Positions 7,589 through 16,774 of a stretch of 52,909 nt of DNA are shown in pieces. The notes beneath the pieces were generated by a model. That model was given only the letters and a program-made list of their open reading frames with translations. It was not told the origin of the DNA and did not search any database. Position 1 is the stretch's first letter. Each line of letters opens with the position of its first letter. Position numbers and translations under genes: made by a program. Source of the stretch: a virus; IMG/VR virus record IMGVR_UViG_3300035698_022524, positions 1-52,909 of that record, one strand, 5' to 3'.

Positions 7589-8590
7589 TTAAACTCCTCC
7601 ATGAAATAATTTTACGTGTGCATTCAATGAATTTTCTTCATTAAATTTCTTGCCACACTTCTTACAAGCAAAACCTATACTTTCTTGTGGTGGTGTGTTT
7701 GTTAAATTTATGCCGTCTGTTGGTTGCGGTGTTTGTGTTTTATTTGTTTGGTCTGCAACATAAAGTGGCGGCACTGGTGGTAATGGCGCTGATGGTTCTT
7801 GTGGTGGTGGTGTTGGTTGATAAGTTGATGGAGCTGGTTGTAGTATTGGTACATTTTCTTGTGGCTGTATTATAGGCTGTGGGGTTTCCTTCAACTTCAA
7901 CTCATGTCTAATATCTTTCTGCTCTGGTAAATCGAGTGTTTCAAATTTTGGTGTTATTATTGGCATAGGCACTTCTTTTCGTTGTGGTTCATTATATTCT
8001 CTCTTGTTAGTATTTACTTCATTCAATAAGCCACGCATTTGCTCTACAATATTACCTTGAAATTGCGTTTGCAAGTGTTGGAACCGTAAGTCCATGTTTT
8101 CTCTAAACCTATCTGATTGTTCATCAATAAGTTTTAGTTTATGATTTACTATATCTTTTATTAGGTCTACATTCTCAGCACTAATTTGTCTATAGTTGGC
8201 TAGCACTTCCTTTTCAATATCGTGCGCTTTAATCGCACCAAGCGCTTCAATTGTTTTTACTAATGCTGTATGTTCTAAATTGTTTTGTAAATATTTTAAA
8301 GTCATTACACTTTCTAAATATCTAAACGCTTCTTTTAATTCATTGAATATATCAAGCGGTACGACTTTATCTTCTCGCATAAACCTGGCAATTTTAGTAT
8401 CGTCAATATGTCCTTTGAAATCAGTTTTCCATTTCCTGTACTGTTTGTATTCCGAATCCATCTGCATTTCCATTGATTCACTATAAGTTTGAACTTTGTT
8501 AATATCTTCTCTGAAATTTTGATGCGTTAATGTTTTCTCACTAAGTTTCATTGTAAAATTTTCAATGTGCTCTATTGCGTCATCTGCCAT
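7589..8590 (-). CDS. Coiled-coil protein with Pro/Gln linker and C-terminal C2H2 zinc finger
   Basis: 333 residues in three parts: a charged coiled-coil N-terminal region (about 1-185), a Pro/Gln/Thr-rich disordered linker (about 200-300), and a single classical C2H2 finger at the very C-terminus. The finger is CKKCGKKFNEENSLNAH followed by a second His five residues later. Such a tethered finger suggests DNA or protein binding at the end of a long flexible arm. In this operon it could connect DNA to the membrane ATPase; that is inference. Cytoplasmic by sequence. Confidence 0.7.
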   Translation of the reverse strand: MADDAIEHIENFTMKLSEKTLTHQNFREDINKVQTYSESMEMQMDSEYKQYRKWKTDFKGHIDDTKIARFMREDKVVPLDIFNELKEAFRYLESVMTLKYLQNNLEHTALVKTIEALGAIKAHDIEKEVLANYRQISAENVDLIKDIVNHKLKLIDEQSDRFRENMDLRFQHLQTQFQGNIVEQMRGLLNEVNTNKREYNEPQRKEVPMPIITPKFETLDLPEQKDIRHELKLKETPQPIIQPQENVPILQPAPSTYQPTPPPQEPSAPLPPVPPLYVADQTNKTQTPQPTDGINLTNTPPQESIGFACKKCGKKFNEENSLNAHVKLFHGGV

Positions 8591-8592
8591 GT

Positions 8593-9102
8593 TTATTCCT
8601 CTCCATCATCTGGTCTGTTAAAGTCATTGAACCTTCTATTGAACAACCCACCACCAAACCTATTATTATTTTCGCCTTCATTATCTCTAGTTTTTCTTAG
8701 CATCATGTCTTGTGCTACTTGCTTCTGGCTTTCAGCTTTAGCAGTGTGTGCCTTGTGTGTTTGTGTATACTTTGCTAGCTTTTCATCTTCAAGCTGTAAT
8801 TCCATGTCCTTTATGGTTTCTCTAAATATTTTTGCAATTTGATTACCAACAGGACTTTCACCCTTTGAATTTTCTTTAATTATAACTAGGTCTGGAAATA
8901 CCCCAGGAATATGTGTCTTTGATAAACTAAGTTTTAATATAGCATTCTCTGGTACTGGTTCAGGATATTGTACCGCTTTAAAACTACCAAGTGGAACATA
9001 AATTATATGCACTAACCCTGGCATATATGCTTTTGTTTCGATAAACGTTCCGCATACGCCATAAACAAAATCCCAAAGCAATGGTTTTTTTCTGCTTCTC
9101 AT
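8593..9102 (-). CDS. Soluble protein with charged C-terminal tail, unknown
   Basis: 169 residues from ATG 9102, chosen because AAGGT lies about 9 nt upstream; GTG 9117 is an alternative. The N-terminal half is hydrophobic/beta (WDFVYGVCGTFIETKAYMPG). The C-terminal third is a Lys/Glu/Gln coiled-coil-like helix ending in an Asn/Arg/Phe-rich tail (NRFGGGLFNRRFNDFNRP). No family recognised. Confidence 0.6.
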   Translation of the reverse strand: MRSRKKPLLWDFVYGVCGTFIETKAYMPGLVHIIYVPLGSFKAVQYPEPVPENAILKLSLSKTHIPGVFPDLVIIKENSKGESPVGNQIAKIFRETIKDMELQLEDEKLAKYTQTHKAHTAKAESQKQVAQDMMLRKTRDNEGENNNRFGGGLFNRRFNDFNRPDDGEE

Positions 9103-9140
9103 CTTAAATACCTTCACAATCTTTTGTCATCATTATAACT

Positions 9141-11006
9141 TCACCGCCATTTATATCTCACATTTGGATATACCCAATTTGCATACCAACTGAACACTAG
9201 CAAACATATCACCGCACCTATTAAAAATGCTATAATGAAATTTTTGCTTATGCTTTTTCCTTTCCATAATTCTAATTCTTGTGCATTCGCACTGTCCACC
9301 TTATTCTTCTGTTCAAGTGTTAATGGTATTGCTGTTGTATCAAAGTCGCTAGTCAGTGGTATTCGTAATGTACATTGTTGATATGATGTATCAGGTATGC
9401 CTGTATCATATGGTTTACAACTTATAGTTCCACCATACCAATCTTGTGTGAAACTTTTGGGTACACTATAATTTCCAACCTCACCACTAAATTGTATTGG
9501 GTTTATATTAATATGATAATCTGGTGGGAATAATTTAATCTCGCCATTATACAAGCCAAGTGCATTGCCTCTGAACGCAAAATTTATTGTACCGTTGGTT
9601 TTCAATGTTATTTTCTTACCAGTTTCTTCAAGAAATTGTTCAGTGCCTTCCACATCTGTGAACTTGATTGTCCAAGTACCATTATAGGTTAAGCTATTCA
9701 CTTGTATTTGTATTTCTTCATCACGCTCAACATTATATAGCACTTCCTCCGCTGAGAACGAATTTACTTTTGTTTTATATATTTTATTTGTGGTTTCATA
9801 TGTTATTATATCAAGTGGTGCAACATTGAAATTTCTTGTTGTACAATTTGTATTAAGGCTTTCATCACTTATACAAACTTGTAAACTATGCTGTCCTATT
9901 GTTAGAATTTTGAATTTGGCTCGATATTTTCCATCACCCTCCTTTTCAAATGTTACCGGTATTTCTTGGTCGGTTCTAGTATTCATAAGCGTTGATGTAA
10001 TATTAGTAACTTCATTATTATCCCAAAAGGTACACATGAATTCTGTTTCTCTATTAATATACACATCGTTAATTTCCAAATCTTCAAACTTAGGAACTAC
10101 ATTATCTAGAATATCTACGGTAATATTAAAGGAATGAGTTATGTCTTCACCTTTTATTTCTATGAAAACTGTTTGATTATAGCCTATTTTCGTGCCTTCT
10201 TGTATATCATACATTATGTTTACTTCATTTTCTATGCCTGGATATATTAAAATTTCGTTTGGCAATAGAATTAAATCTTCTAAATCGCCATCCCTATCTA
10301 TATCAAGCGTGGCGTAAGTGTTACCATTATTAATAATTTTCATAGTGCCTAACTTTCCATGCGTTCCCGTTTGCAACGTGTCGCCAATATCCACTTCGGT
10401 TATATTCCAGCTAACATATCGCTTTACTTTAATGTCTTTGAATATTTCTCTTATTACACCATCAGTAGTTATAACAATCTTAGTAGGGTATACGGCTTCA
10501 GGCAATAAAGTATAATCTGCATTCGCATAAACTAGTACAACTTGTTCAGTGCCAACCGTAAAGCTAGTGGTTGAAAAGGTTAACCCTATTAAATTATTGA
10601 CATGCGCTGCCACTGTAACAATAGGCAATGAAATGTTTTTCACTTGTAGAACACTCGTTACATTTGGGTTTGCAATCTCATAAAATGTAAACGTGCCAAC
10701 ATTATTCATTTCTATAATATTGCCAGGTGTTAGTAATTTATTATCTATCATAAGTGAATTTGGCGATGTTGCTTCTAGTTTTAATAAATCATGTACATCC
10801 ATAACTATAGTATTGTATATTGTTCCTACCTTGCTTAAGTTATAGGTTGTTATATTTGTAAGTGTTTTAGTAAACACAATAGTTCCCAAGCTATCGTTTA
10901 TTGGTAAAATTTCGCTATTCAAGGTTGTTGTGGTTGTTACATTATAATCAGCTGCTGAAACCATACCCACTAGTAATAGAAACAATATTATATGATATAT
11001 TCTCAT
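9141..11006 (-). CDS. Large secreted beta-rich protein with C-terminal TM anchor
   Basis: 621 residues. A signal peptide (RIYHIILFLLLVGMVSA) is followed by about 560 residues of beta-rich, Asn/Thr-rich sequence with many N-x-S/T sequons and Ig/cadherin-like spacing. A single C-terminal TM helix (NFIIAFLIGAVICLLVFSW) and a short basic cytoplasmic tail (NVRYKWR) end it. This is the architecture of an archaeal surface or S-layer-associated protein displayed outside the cell or virion. It opens the membrane module after a 125-residue soluble gene. A host-contact role is inference. Confidence 0.72.
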   Translation of the reverse strand: MRIYHIILFLLLVGMVSAADYNVTTTTTLNSEILPINDSLGTIVFTKTLTNITTYNLSKVGTIYNTIVMDVHDLLKLEATSPNSLMIDNKLLTPGNIIEMNNVGTFTFYEIANPNVTSVLQVKNISLPIVTVAAHVNNLIGLTFSTTSFTVGTEQVVLVYANADYTLLPEAVYPTKIVITTDGVIREIFKDIKVKRYVSWNITEVDIGDTLQTGTHGKLGTMKIINNGNTYATLDIDRDGDLEDLILLPNEILIYPGIENEVNIMYDIQEGTKIGYNQTVFIEIKGEDITHSFNITVDILDNVVPKFEDLEINDVYINRETEFMCTFWDNNEVTNITSTLMNTRTDQEIPVTFEKEGDGKYRAKFKILTIGQHSLQVCISDESLNTNCTTRNFNVAPLDIITYETTNKIYKTKVNSFSAEEVLYNVERDEEIQIQVNSLTYNGTWTIKFTDVEGTEQFLEETGKKITLKTNGTINFAFRGNALGLYNGEIKLFPPDYHININPIQFSGEVGNYSVPKSFTQDWYGGTISCKPYDTGIPDTSYQQCTLRIPLTSDFDTTAIPLTLEQKNKVDSANAQELELWKGKSISKNFIIAFLIGAVICLLVFSWYANWVYPNVRYKWR

Positions 11007-11380
11007 CGTTCAACCCCACGCAATTTACAACCAAACCTAAAACTTACTAATTGTGCCACTTGTTCACTATTCATAGAAGATACTAAAAATTTCTTGGATT
11101 TTGAAACGCCACCATTACAACTTTTCACAATGGCAATATGAGTTTTCTTGCCTGCCTTACTATCATATATATTTTCAACTTCTATATAGTTATTAAGATA
11201 TAATGAAATATTATCAATTATTTCCGTAATATATTCTATTAACGTTTCACTTGTTATATCCTTATTGCACCATAATGAAAAAGATTTAGTATCTTTTGGG
11301 TAGAATGTTGAATTGATAGTTATTTCATGCGTTCTACTATAATTTTTAGGTTTACTAAAATCAAACTTAATTAAATCCAT
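11003..11380 (-). CDS. Soluble protein, unknown function
   Basis: 125 residues from ATG 11380, selected because AGAGGTG lies 5 nt upstream. An open frame extends further upstream but overlaps the RHH-like gene. Charged, mixed alpha/beta, with a Ser/Lys-rich segment (GGVSKSKKFLVSS). No domain recognised. It overlaps the next secreted gene by 4 bp. Confidence 0.6.
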   Translation of the reverse strand: MDLIKFDFSKPKNYSRTHEITINSTFYPKDTKSFSLWCNKDITSETLIEYITEIIDNISLYLNNYIEVENIYDSKAGKKTHIAIVKSCNGGVSKSKKFLVSSMNSEQVAQLVSFRFGCKLRGVER

Positions 11381-11405
11381 AAATACACCTCTAGCATGAA
11401 TAAAG

Positions 11406-11564
11406 CTAATGTTTATATGTCCACTCTTTGTTTTTGTGTGCAGCATACGCTTGCCTAAAGAAGCCTGTTATTGGAATCCCATTGCTTTTCAAATATTTGA
11501 AAACGCTCTCTTCAGCATATACCACTCTCGTTTTTTGTAATTTTAGTTCTTTCGGTCTTGCCAT
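11406..11564 (-). CDS. Small ribbon-helix-helix-like regulator
   Basis: 52 residues: MARPKELKLQKTRVVYAEES followed by a helical part with the typical GIPITGFFRQAYAAHK ending. A basic strand, a helix and a 'G(I/V)x...FxRxA' second helix is the pattern of ribbon-helix-helix DNA-binding proteins such as CopG-like repressors. As the first gene of the minus-strand block, directly beside the divergent control region, it probably regulates that promoter and perhaps copy number. Its own promoter gives a short leader. Confidence 0.6.
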   Translation of the reverse strand: MARPKELKLQKTRVVYAEESVFKYLKSNGIPITGFFRQAYAAHKNKEWTYKH

Positions 11565-11582
11565 AATATTAATAATGTTGAT

Positions 11583-11604
11583 AACTAGTATTTAAATTTT
11601 TTTA
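11583..11604 (-). promoter_or_regulatory. TATA promoter of the minus-strand operon
   Basis: The minus strand reads AAATTTAAATACTAGTTA, almost identical to the element driving the opposite operon at 12208-12230 (both share TTTAAATACTAGTTA). The distance to the ATG at 11564 predicts a leaderless or nearly leaderless mRNA. The shared sequence suggests both divergent operons respond to the same factor. Confidence 0.65.
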
Positions 11605-12207
11605 TAAAAATTGCTACAATGTAGTAATTAACGGAAAAACATCTGGTTAGCCTTAAGTTTAATTAATCCAGAACAAGTTGGATAATTTGGAAAAAACTGA
11701 TACCATCTTTTGAACGAAAAATTATACAAGAAAAAGAGAAAAATTACATGAAAGTTACCACCACGAAAATACAACACGAGATTTGACTGAGAAAGAGAAA
11801 GGAAAAAAAAAAAACATAAAATAAACTATAAAACTATAAATTTATACTTTTATACTTTTTCTTATTATTATTATTATTATTATTATCAATATTATATTAT
11901 ATTATTGTCAAACATTTCAAAGGGAATTTTCATGCATTGTGTTGTGCAATATATAGGTTCTAAGCTATTTCCAGTTTTTTCCCTTTGAAAGTAGAACATT
12001 TCCACTTTTTTTTCTACTTTTTAAAAGTGGAACTTTTTCTAATTTCAAAGGGAAAAAAAAGTGGAAAAAGCAATAAAAAAAGTGGAAATTATTAAATGTT
12101 TACCTTTTAACATAAATTAACATATAAATTTTTATATAATGTTTTAAATTTTTTTGTGTTGTGTTTATGACTTTTTGCTAAGACACTAAAGCAATGAGGC
12201 ATGCTTT
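11605..12207. other. Divergent non-coding region, candidate replication origin
   Basis: About 600 bp without a credible gene between the two divergent operons. It has a TTA triplet run (about 11862-11886), A/T-rich unwinding-type sequence, and repeated boxes. TTTCAAAGGGAA occurs at about 11915 and 12043 directly and at 11979-11990 inverted. AAAAGTGGAA occurs at about 12023, 12057 and 12078, with an inverted copy near 12000. Repeats plus flanking regulators and the adjoining MCM-like/primase genes fit an origin. No Orc1/Cdc6 gene is visible, so the initiator is unknown. Confidence 0.5.
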
Positions 12208-12230
12208 ATAAAAAAGTTTAAATACTAGTT
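12208..12230 (+). promoter_or_regulatory. TATA promoter of the replication operon
   Basis: ATAAAAAAGTTTAAATACTA followed by GTTAG. The purine-rich AAAAAAG just before TTTAAATA fits a BRE plus TATA box. It lies 28 bp before the start of a short leader that carries GAGGTG ahead of the ATG at 12258. Confidence 0.7.
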
Positions 12231-12257
12231 AGTTGCCATTTTTGTTGAGGTGTAGAA

Positions 12258-12464
12258 ATGGATGATAAATTTAAATTTAAGAAAAAAATACGGGCTTGGA
12301 GTAGTACAGAAGTTTTGGCTTTGCCAAAGGAAATTCTTGAATATTTGGAAATAAAGAAAGATAGTATAGTTCACATTATTCCAGAAGTGGGTAAGCATGG
12401 AAAATATATATCAGTGTATAATCCAGAACAAGTAAAGGAAAATATATCTTCAGATGATAATTGA
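12258..12464 (+). CDS. AbrB/SpoVT-like swapped-hairpin DNA-binding protein
   Basis: 68 residues. The pattern KKIRAW..TEVLALPKEILEYLEIKKDSI..HII matches the AbrB/MazE swapped-hairpin fold (R-x-W-G-x-S-x-x-(V/I)-x-(I/L)-P-K-x-x-x). It is the first gene of the replication operon and overlaps the MCM-like gene by 11 bp. It is therefore a likely autoregulator of replication genes; a role at the neighbouring repeats is inference. Confidence 0.65.
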   Translation: MDDKFKFKKKIRAWSSTEVLALPKEILEYLEIKKDSIVHIIPEVGKHGKYISVYNPEQVKENISSDDN

Positions 12465-14631
12465 TAGGGCAACCTTTAGATTATTTGAACCAATTTTCAA
12501 AACTAATAAGCTTAATCTATTTACAAATATGAGGAAGGCAGTAAAAATATTTGTACTAAAGAATTTGTTAAATAGTAATACCGCGATTAATTTTAATTCT
12601 TATAAAAGGTGGAAAATTGGTGGGGTTGGTGGAAAAAACCCAACATCCACAGAACTTATCAATACCACATTCTATTTACAAAACAAATCAAGAATAAATG
12701 AAGATGGTACATTAGAACAAGCCACTGCAACTATTTTATTGAAAAATTTTGCTGATTGTAGACAAAAATATAATCAGAAGTTAGAAATCTTAGAAAGCGA
12801 AGATGATATTATTGATGGAAACAAAGAAACTCTAATAAATGATAATGGTAAATATAATTTAGAAGCACATCACACAATAGCAGATGTGAGTGATGCACTG
12901 TTTACAGGTATGGGTGATTGTAACTTCAAATATGATTTTAATAATAAGGAAATACCACTAACTTGCATTGATACAAATCTAAACATATTACAAAGATTTG
13001 AAGTAATAATTAATAATAAGATAAATGACTTTGTTGAACTAACCAGATTACACTATAGATGTCCAAAGTGTGGCGTTACATTCTATAAAAGCAAAAACGA
13101 TGTTGAATGTAATAAGCATGTGAAATGTGAAGCTTATATTGTTGATACCAAATGTACAGGAATTTGTAAATCGCCAACGCAATTAAGTATAAAAACTACT
13201 TATTATACTTATGAGTGTGAATATAAACAAGATGGTGAAACAAAAACTATTATTGCGATTAGTTCAAAAATCTTGAAGAATTTTAAATATACTTGTGTTG
13301 GGCTTTCGCTTGAAGATAAAGGACAACCATATGTTATGATACTTGATGCTGACCCAATAAAAACAAAGAATATAGATATTGAAGAATTAAAGGAATTGTA
13401 TAAAGTAAACACCGATGATAAAATCGATAAAGTACCATTACTAATAAAATTTGTTGATGATAAAATATTTCAATATTCCAATTTAAAAATAATTGGCTTA
13501 CTAGATATTAAGTTTGCATTGCTAATGCAGAAAATGAAACAAGTGTTTGATTTTGACTTTGATTTTCATATTGCACTAAGGGGTGACCCAGGTACTGGTA
13601 AGACTTATCCACTTAAATTATATTCAATGTTTCTATATGGTGGCTCTTTCAAATTCACAAATGGTGAAAGTATAAGTATTCCTAGTTTGCGTGGTTCTTC
13701 AACTAATTATATTGTAATAAACAAGGGTAGTAAATATAGAATGGGGTTGCTAGCATTATACAACAACATATACATCGATGAAATCAATATGAACCCAGAA
13801 TTGTTGAAAAACTTAAGGTCAATTTTATTAGAACCATACTTTAGTAATGATAAAGCGGACAGCCCAAGAACACCAATTCGTAGAACAGCACAAGTAAACA
13901 TTGCAGAGAATATTAATTCTAACGAACAAGGGTTATACTTGAATGGTATTAAAAAAAGATATGATAAAAAATTATCAAACAACTCAGAAGTTCCTGCTTG
14001 GGATAGTACCTTGAATTTATTACAACCACTTTACACTTATGAAAATCCTATACTAAGAAAAATAATAAGTAACCAGCGTTTACATATTAGAGCAACCGAT
14101 AAGCATTGGCTCCATAATTGTGATATTCCTGATTATGAGCGGTTTTCATATAACATTTATTTGAAGAAAGATAGTGAAACTAAAAAATTCAAAGCGCGTA
14201 ATAAGGTAGCTATGGTACAAGCAATACAAAAGAACTCAGAAACCCTTTTTGATTTAAAAGAATTATTGTGTGTTGATAATATTAATGATATGTTTAAATA
14301 TTATAAAAAGTATGAAGTGATTGAAAGTAAAGAAGAGGTTTTGTTAGTAGATGAAATAGAAAAAATATTATGTGAATTAGGGTTAAGTTTAGATAATGAT
14401 AGACAAAATAAAATCCTAATGCAAGTAGCAAACTTTAGTAGAATTATTAACAGAAGAAATGGCTATGATAAAATCGACTTCAATCATGTTCGGCGTTATT
14501 TGTACCTGCACAGTAAGGCCATGTATGTTAAAGAATTAAACGATTTTAATGTACCAGAAATAGGTAAGGTTGAAGATGATGTTGATGAAGAAACTGAAGA
14601 TGATTTTGGCATGCCGGAGAATGAGTTCTAA
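12454..14631 (+). CDS. MCM-like AAA+ replicative helicase (divergent)
   Basis: 725 residues. An N-terminal domain contains a zinc-binding cluster (CPKC at 203-206 with Cys at 219, 225, 234, 238), as in the MCM N-terminal OB/zinc region. An AAA+ core carries Walker A GDPGTGKT (377-384) and Walker B NNIYIDEIN (DE 442-443), followed by a presensor-type segment (SPRTPIRRTA). The C-terminal part is helical and ends in an acidic tail. GDPG(T/V)xK is the MCM signature, here with GK in place of the usual AK, so the protein is a diverged MCM. It is expected to unwind DNA at the fork, and the primase follows immediately. Confidence 0.75.
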   Translation: MIIDRATFRLFEPIFKTNKLNLFTNMRKAVKIFVLKNLLNSNTAINFNSYKRWKIGGVGGKNPTSTELINTTFYLQNKSRINEDGTLEQATATILLKNFADCRQKYNQKLEILESEDDIIDGNKETLINDNGKYNLEAHHTIADVSDALFTGMGDCNFKYDFNNKEIPLTCIDTNLNILQRFEVIINNKINDFVELTRLHYRCPKCGVTFYKSKNDVECNKHVKCEAYIVDTKCTGICKSPTQLSIKTTYYTYECEYKQDGETKTIIAISSKILKNFKYTCVGLSLEDKGQPYVMILDADPIKTKNIDIEELKELYKVNTDDKIDKVPLLIKFVDDKIFQYSNLKIIGLLDIKFALLMQKMKQVFDFDFDFHIALRGDPGTGKTYPLKLYSMFLYGGSFKFTNGESISIPSLRGSSTNYIVINKGSKYRMGLLALYNNIYIDEINMNPELLKNLRSILLEPYFSNDKADSPRTPIRRTAQVNIAENINSNEQGLYLNGIKKRYDKKLSNNSEVPAWDSTLNLLQPLYTYENPILRKIISNQRLHIRATDKHWLHNCDIPDYERFSYNIYLKKDSETKKFKARNKVAMVQAIQKNSETLFDLKELLCVDNINDMFKYYKKYEVIESKEEVLLVDEIEKILCELGLSLDNDRQNKILMQVANFSRIINRRNGYDKIDFNHVRRYLYLHSKAMYVKELNDFNVPEIGKVEDDVDEETEDDFGMPENEF

Positions 14632-16125
14632 ATGGATTGGTTTGAATTAAATCAAAAAGAAAGAGTTGTAAACTTTTTCAATAAGCACACCATTAAAGAA
14701 TTTTGGACTTGGTGGAGTCGCGGCGTAAATAGTACAATGGAAGTAAGGATTCGTGATTATAAACATATCAAAAATGTAGCATATAAATTTGGGTTGCCTT
14801 ATTCTATAAGTGGTGTGTATGTTTCTAGCGCTAGTGAATTATTGAAAGTGCTTGGTGCAACAAGAAAATTGCATACTATGTGGTTTGGTATTAATCCTAA
14901 ACGTAGAGCCATAAATAAATATAACAAAAAAACTTATGGTGGAAAAGATATAAACGTAGACTGTATAAGATTTATTTTCATTGATGTAGATAGAAATAAT
15001 ACAAAAGAATTAGCTACAACAAAAGAATTAGAAGATGTAAATAGTTTTGTTGGTTTATTGATTGAAGATTTTAATAAGATAGGGCTTACTGATTATATTA
15101 AAATATTTAGCGGAAATGGTATACAACTACTATATAGATTAGATGAAGATATATATTTACCACAACAAGTATATAGTGATAACGTAGAAGCATATATTGA
15201 AAGCCCAGACTTACAGAAATATAAAAGTTTAATTAAACAGGTGCTTGGCAGCAAATTAATCAATAAATATAATACCAAGAAAAATAAAGAATTATATAAT
15301 TGTGGTATTGACCCATCAGGGTTTAATATTGGTCGGGTTGGTGCAATTTCTGGTTCATTTAATTTCAAACACGAAACACCAATATTGCGTGGTATTCTTG
15401 GCTATGGTGAAGGCAACAATGAAGGGTTGAGCGAAAGTTTAACAAACGAATTAGATAATTTAAAATTACCAAAATTCAATAGTAAATATAGAAAGAAAGA
15501 ATTAGATAGTACTTTTAGATATACAGCAAAAACAATTAAAAATAGTAAGCTAGCACAATTCATGTTGCAAAAGAATTTGCCAGCAGGCATGAGAAATAAT
15601 TGGTTGCTTTTCAGTTTCAAATGTTTAATAAAAGATAATGGGATTGATATAAATTCACCAGAGTTAAAAAAATTCACAAGTGAATTGGATGTGTGCTGGG
15701 GTAGAACAAACGTATATAATTTAGCAGGCGATAGTTTTCATTTCAACCCTAATGCGGTTAATAATTATTGTGTGCTTAATAATATACCATTATTATATCC
15801 AGCGCTTTTTGATAGGGTTATAGTTAGAAAATTTATGAAGCATGTTTTTGAATGGAACAATTTTAAAGCATGCTATAACGCACTTGGTAAAGATATGACA
15901 GTAATAAAATTCAAAGAAAATAATTCAATTGTTCAAGATATAAATGAAATGACTAATGCATTAACACATGAGGATGATAAAGATAGTTATTTTTTAGTAC
16001 AGAAAATATATGGAATGGTTATTGGTTTGTTGAATAAGTATGAAGAGAGTAAAGTTAAGTATGTATTTGAAAATTATTTACCAGAATATTTAGTGAAGCA
16101 AGCATTTATAAAAAAGTTTAAATAG
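14632..16125 (+). CDS. Archaeo-eukaryotic primase (AEP/PrimPol family)
   Basis: 497 residues starting one base after the helicase stop. Catalytic AEP motifs are visible: FIFIDVD (D118, D120) for metal binding and KIFSGNGIQLLYRL (160-170), the characteristic (S)GNGxxLLYxL motif, then a conserved GRVGAISGSFNFK segment. The C-terminal half is helical and may be an accessory (PriCT-like) region. It would synthesise primers for the family B polymerase. Helicase plus primase adjacency is usual in plasmid and virus replication units. Confidence 0.75.
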   Translation: MDWFELNQKERVVNFFNKHTIKEFWTWWSRGVNSTMEVRIRDYKHIKNVAYKFGLPYSISGVYVSSASELLKVLGATRKLHTMWFGINPKRRAINKYNKKTYGGKDINVDCIRFIFIDVDRNNTKELATTKELEDVNSFVGLLIEDFNKIGLTDYIKIFSGNGIQLLYRLDEDIYLPQQVYSDNVEAYIESPDLQKYKSLIKQVLGSKLINKYNTKKNKELYNCGIDPSGFNIGRVGAISGSFNFKHETPILRGILGYGEGNNEGLSESLTNELDNLKLPKFNSKYRKKELDSTFRYTAKTIKNSKLAQFMLQKNLPAGMRNNWLLFSFKCLIKDNGIDINSPELKKFTSELDVCWGRTNVYNLAGDSFHFNPNAVNNYCVLNNIPLLYPALFDRVIVRKFMKHVFEWNNFKACYNALGKDMTVIKFKENNSIVQDINEMTNALTHEDDKDSYFLVQKIYGMVIGLLNKYEESKVKYVFENYLPEYLVKQAFIKKFK

Positions 16126-16126
16126 G
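16106..16126 (+). promoter_or_regulatory. Internal TATA promoter inside the primase 3' end
   Basis: TTATAAAAAAGTTTAAATAG repeats the core of the main promoter, but here it also encodes the last residues of the primase (KKFK stop). The following 55 bp contain a GAGGT site before ATG 16181. It would allow separate expression of the putative SSB. Confidence 0.45.
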
Positions 16127-16180
16127 AGTTATTGAAATTTAATTATTGCAAAACAAAAATGTTAAGCGAGGTATAAAAAA

Positions 16181-16753
16181 ATGGAAAACGAAGAAAAAAA
16201 TGTATTTGATGAATTAGCGACAGAAGAATTTACACAACAAGAAGAAAATGTTCTAGCACCACCTATAAATGAAGAGCAGGAAATGTTACCTGATGACTTT
16301 GCACAATTTACATACTTAAAAAATCCAGAAGTTGGAGCAAGTATTGAATTAGAAGTTTCTAAAATATTAAAAAAGCCAGGTAGAACTTTAAAAAATAAAG
16401 CAACGGGGAAAGAGTTTTCTACAGGATTGTTCAATAAAAAAGATAATACTAGGACAGAAACTATATTAGAGACTACTAACGGCGAAAGGTTTACAATCGG
16501 TTCTTGGGGTTTGTTTTTTAATCTATTTGGAAAGGACACAGAATTTCAATCTATGGCGAAGAAGAATGGGTCTTATAAAGGGATTAAAATTAAAATAACA
16601 CACGTGATTAATGGTAAAGATTGTCAGTTTACTACAGAAGAACTTATGAAATTGCGTGGGTTTGCAACTTTAGAAGATGCGGAAGCACACAAAAAGGATG
16701 TAGCAGCGAGAGTCAAAAATGGCACTGTATATTCAGTCGAAATTTTGAAATAA
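16181..16753 (+). CDS. Possible single-stranded DNA-binding protein
   Basis: 190 residues: an acidic N-terminal region (about 1-45), then a beta-rich domain (ASIELEVSKILKKPGRTL ... ERFTIGSWGLFFNLFG ... YKGIKIKITHVIN) compatible with an OB fold. GAGGT precedes the ATG by 8 nt. Position between primase and clamp genes and likely strong separate transcription would suit an SSB. Sequence alone does not prove it. Confidence 0.45.
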   Translation: MENEEKNVFDELATEEFTQQEENVLAPPINEEQEMLPDDFAQFTYLKNPEVGASIELEVSKILKKPGRTLKNKATGKEFSTGLFNKKDNTRTETILETTNGERFTIGSWGLFFNLFGKDTEFQSMAKKNGSYKGIKIKITHVINGKDCQFTTEELMKLRGFATLEDAEAHKKDVAARVKNGTVYSVEILK

Positions 16754-16774
16754 TTTTTTATTTCTTTTTTTAGA

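Noticed and set aside
11605-12207. CRISPR array
   Set aside because: The repeats are 10-12 bp, irregularly spaced and inverted; no repeat-spacer pattern and no cas genes.
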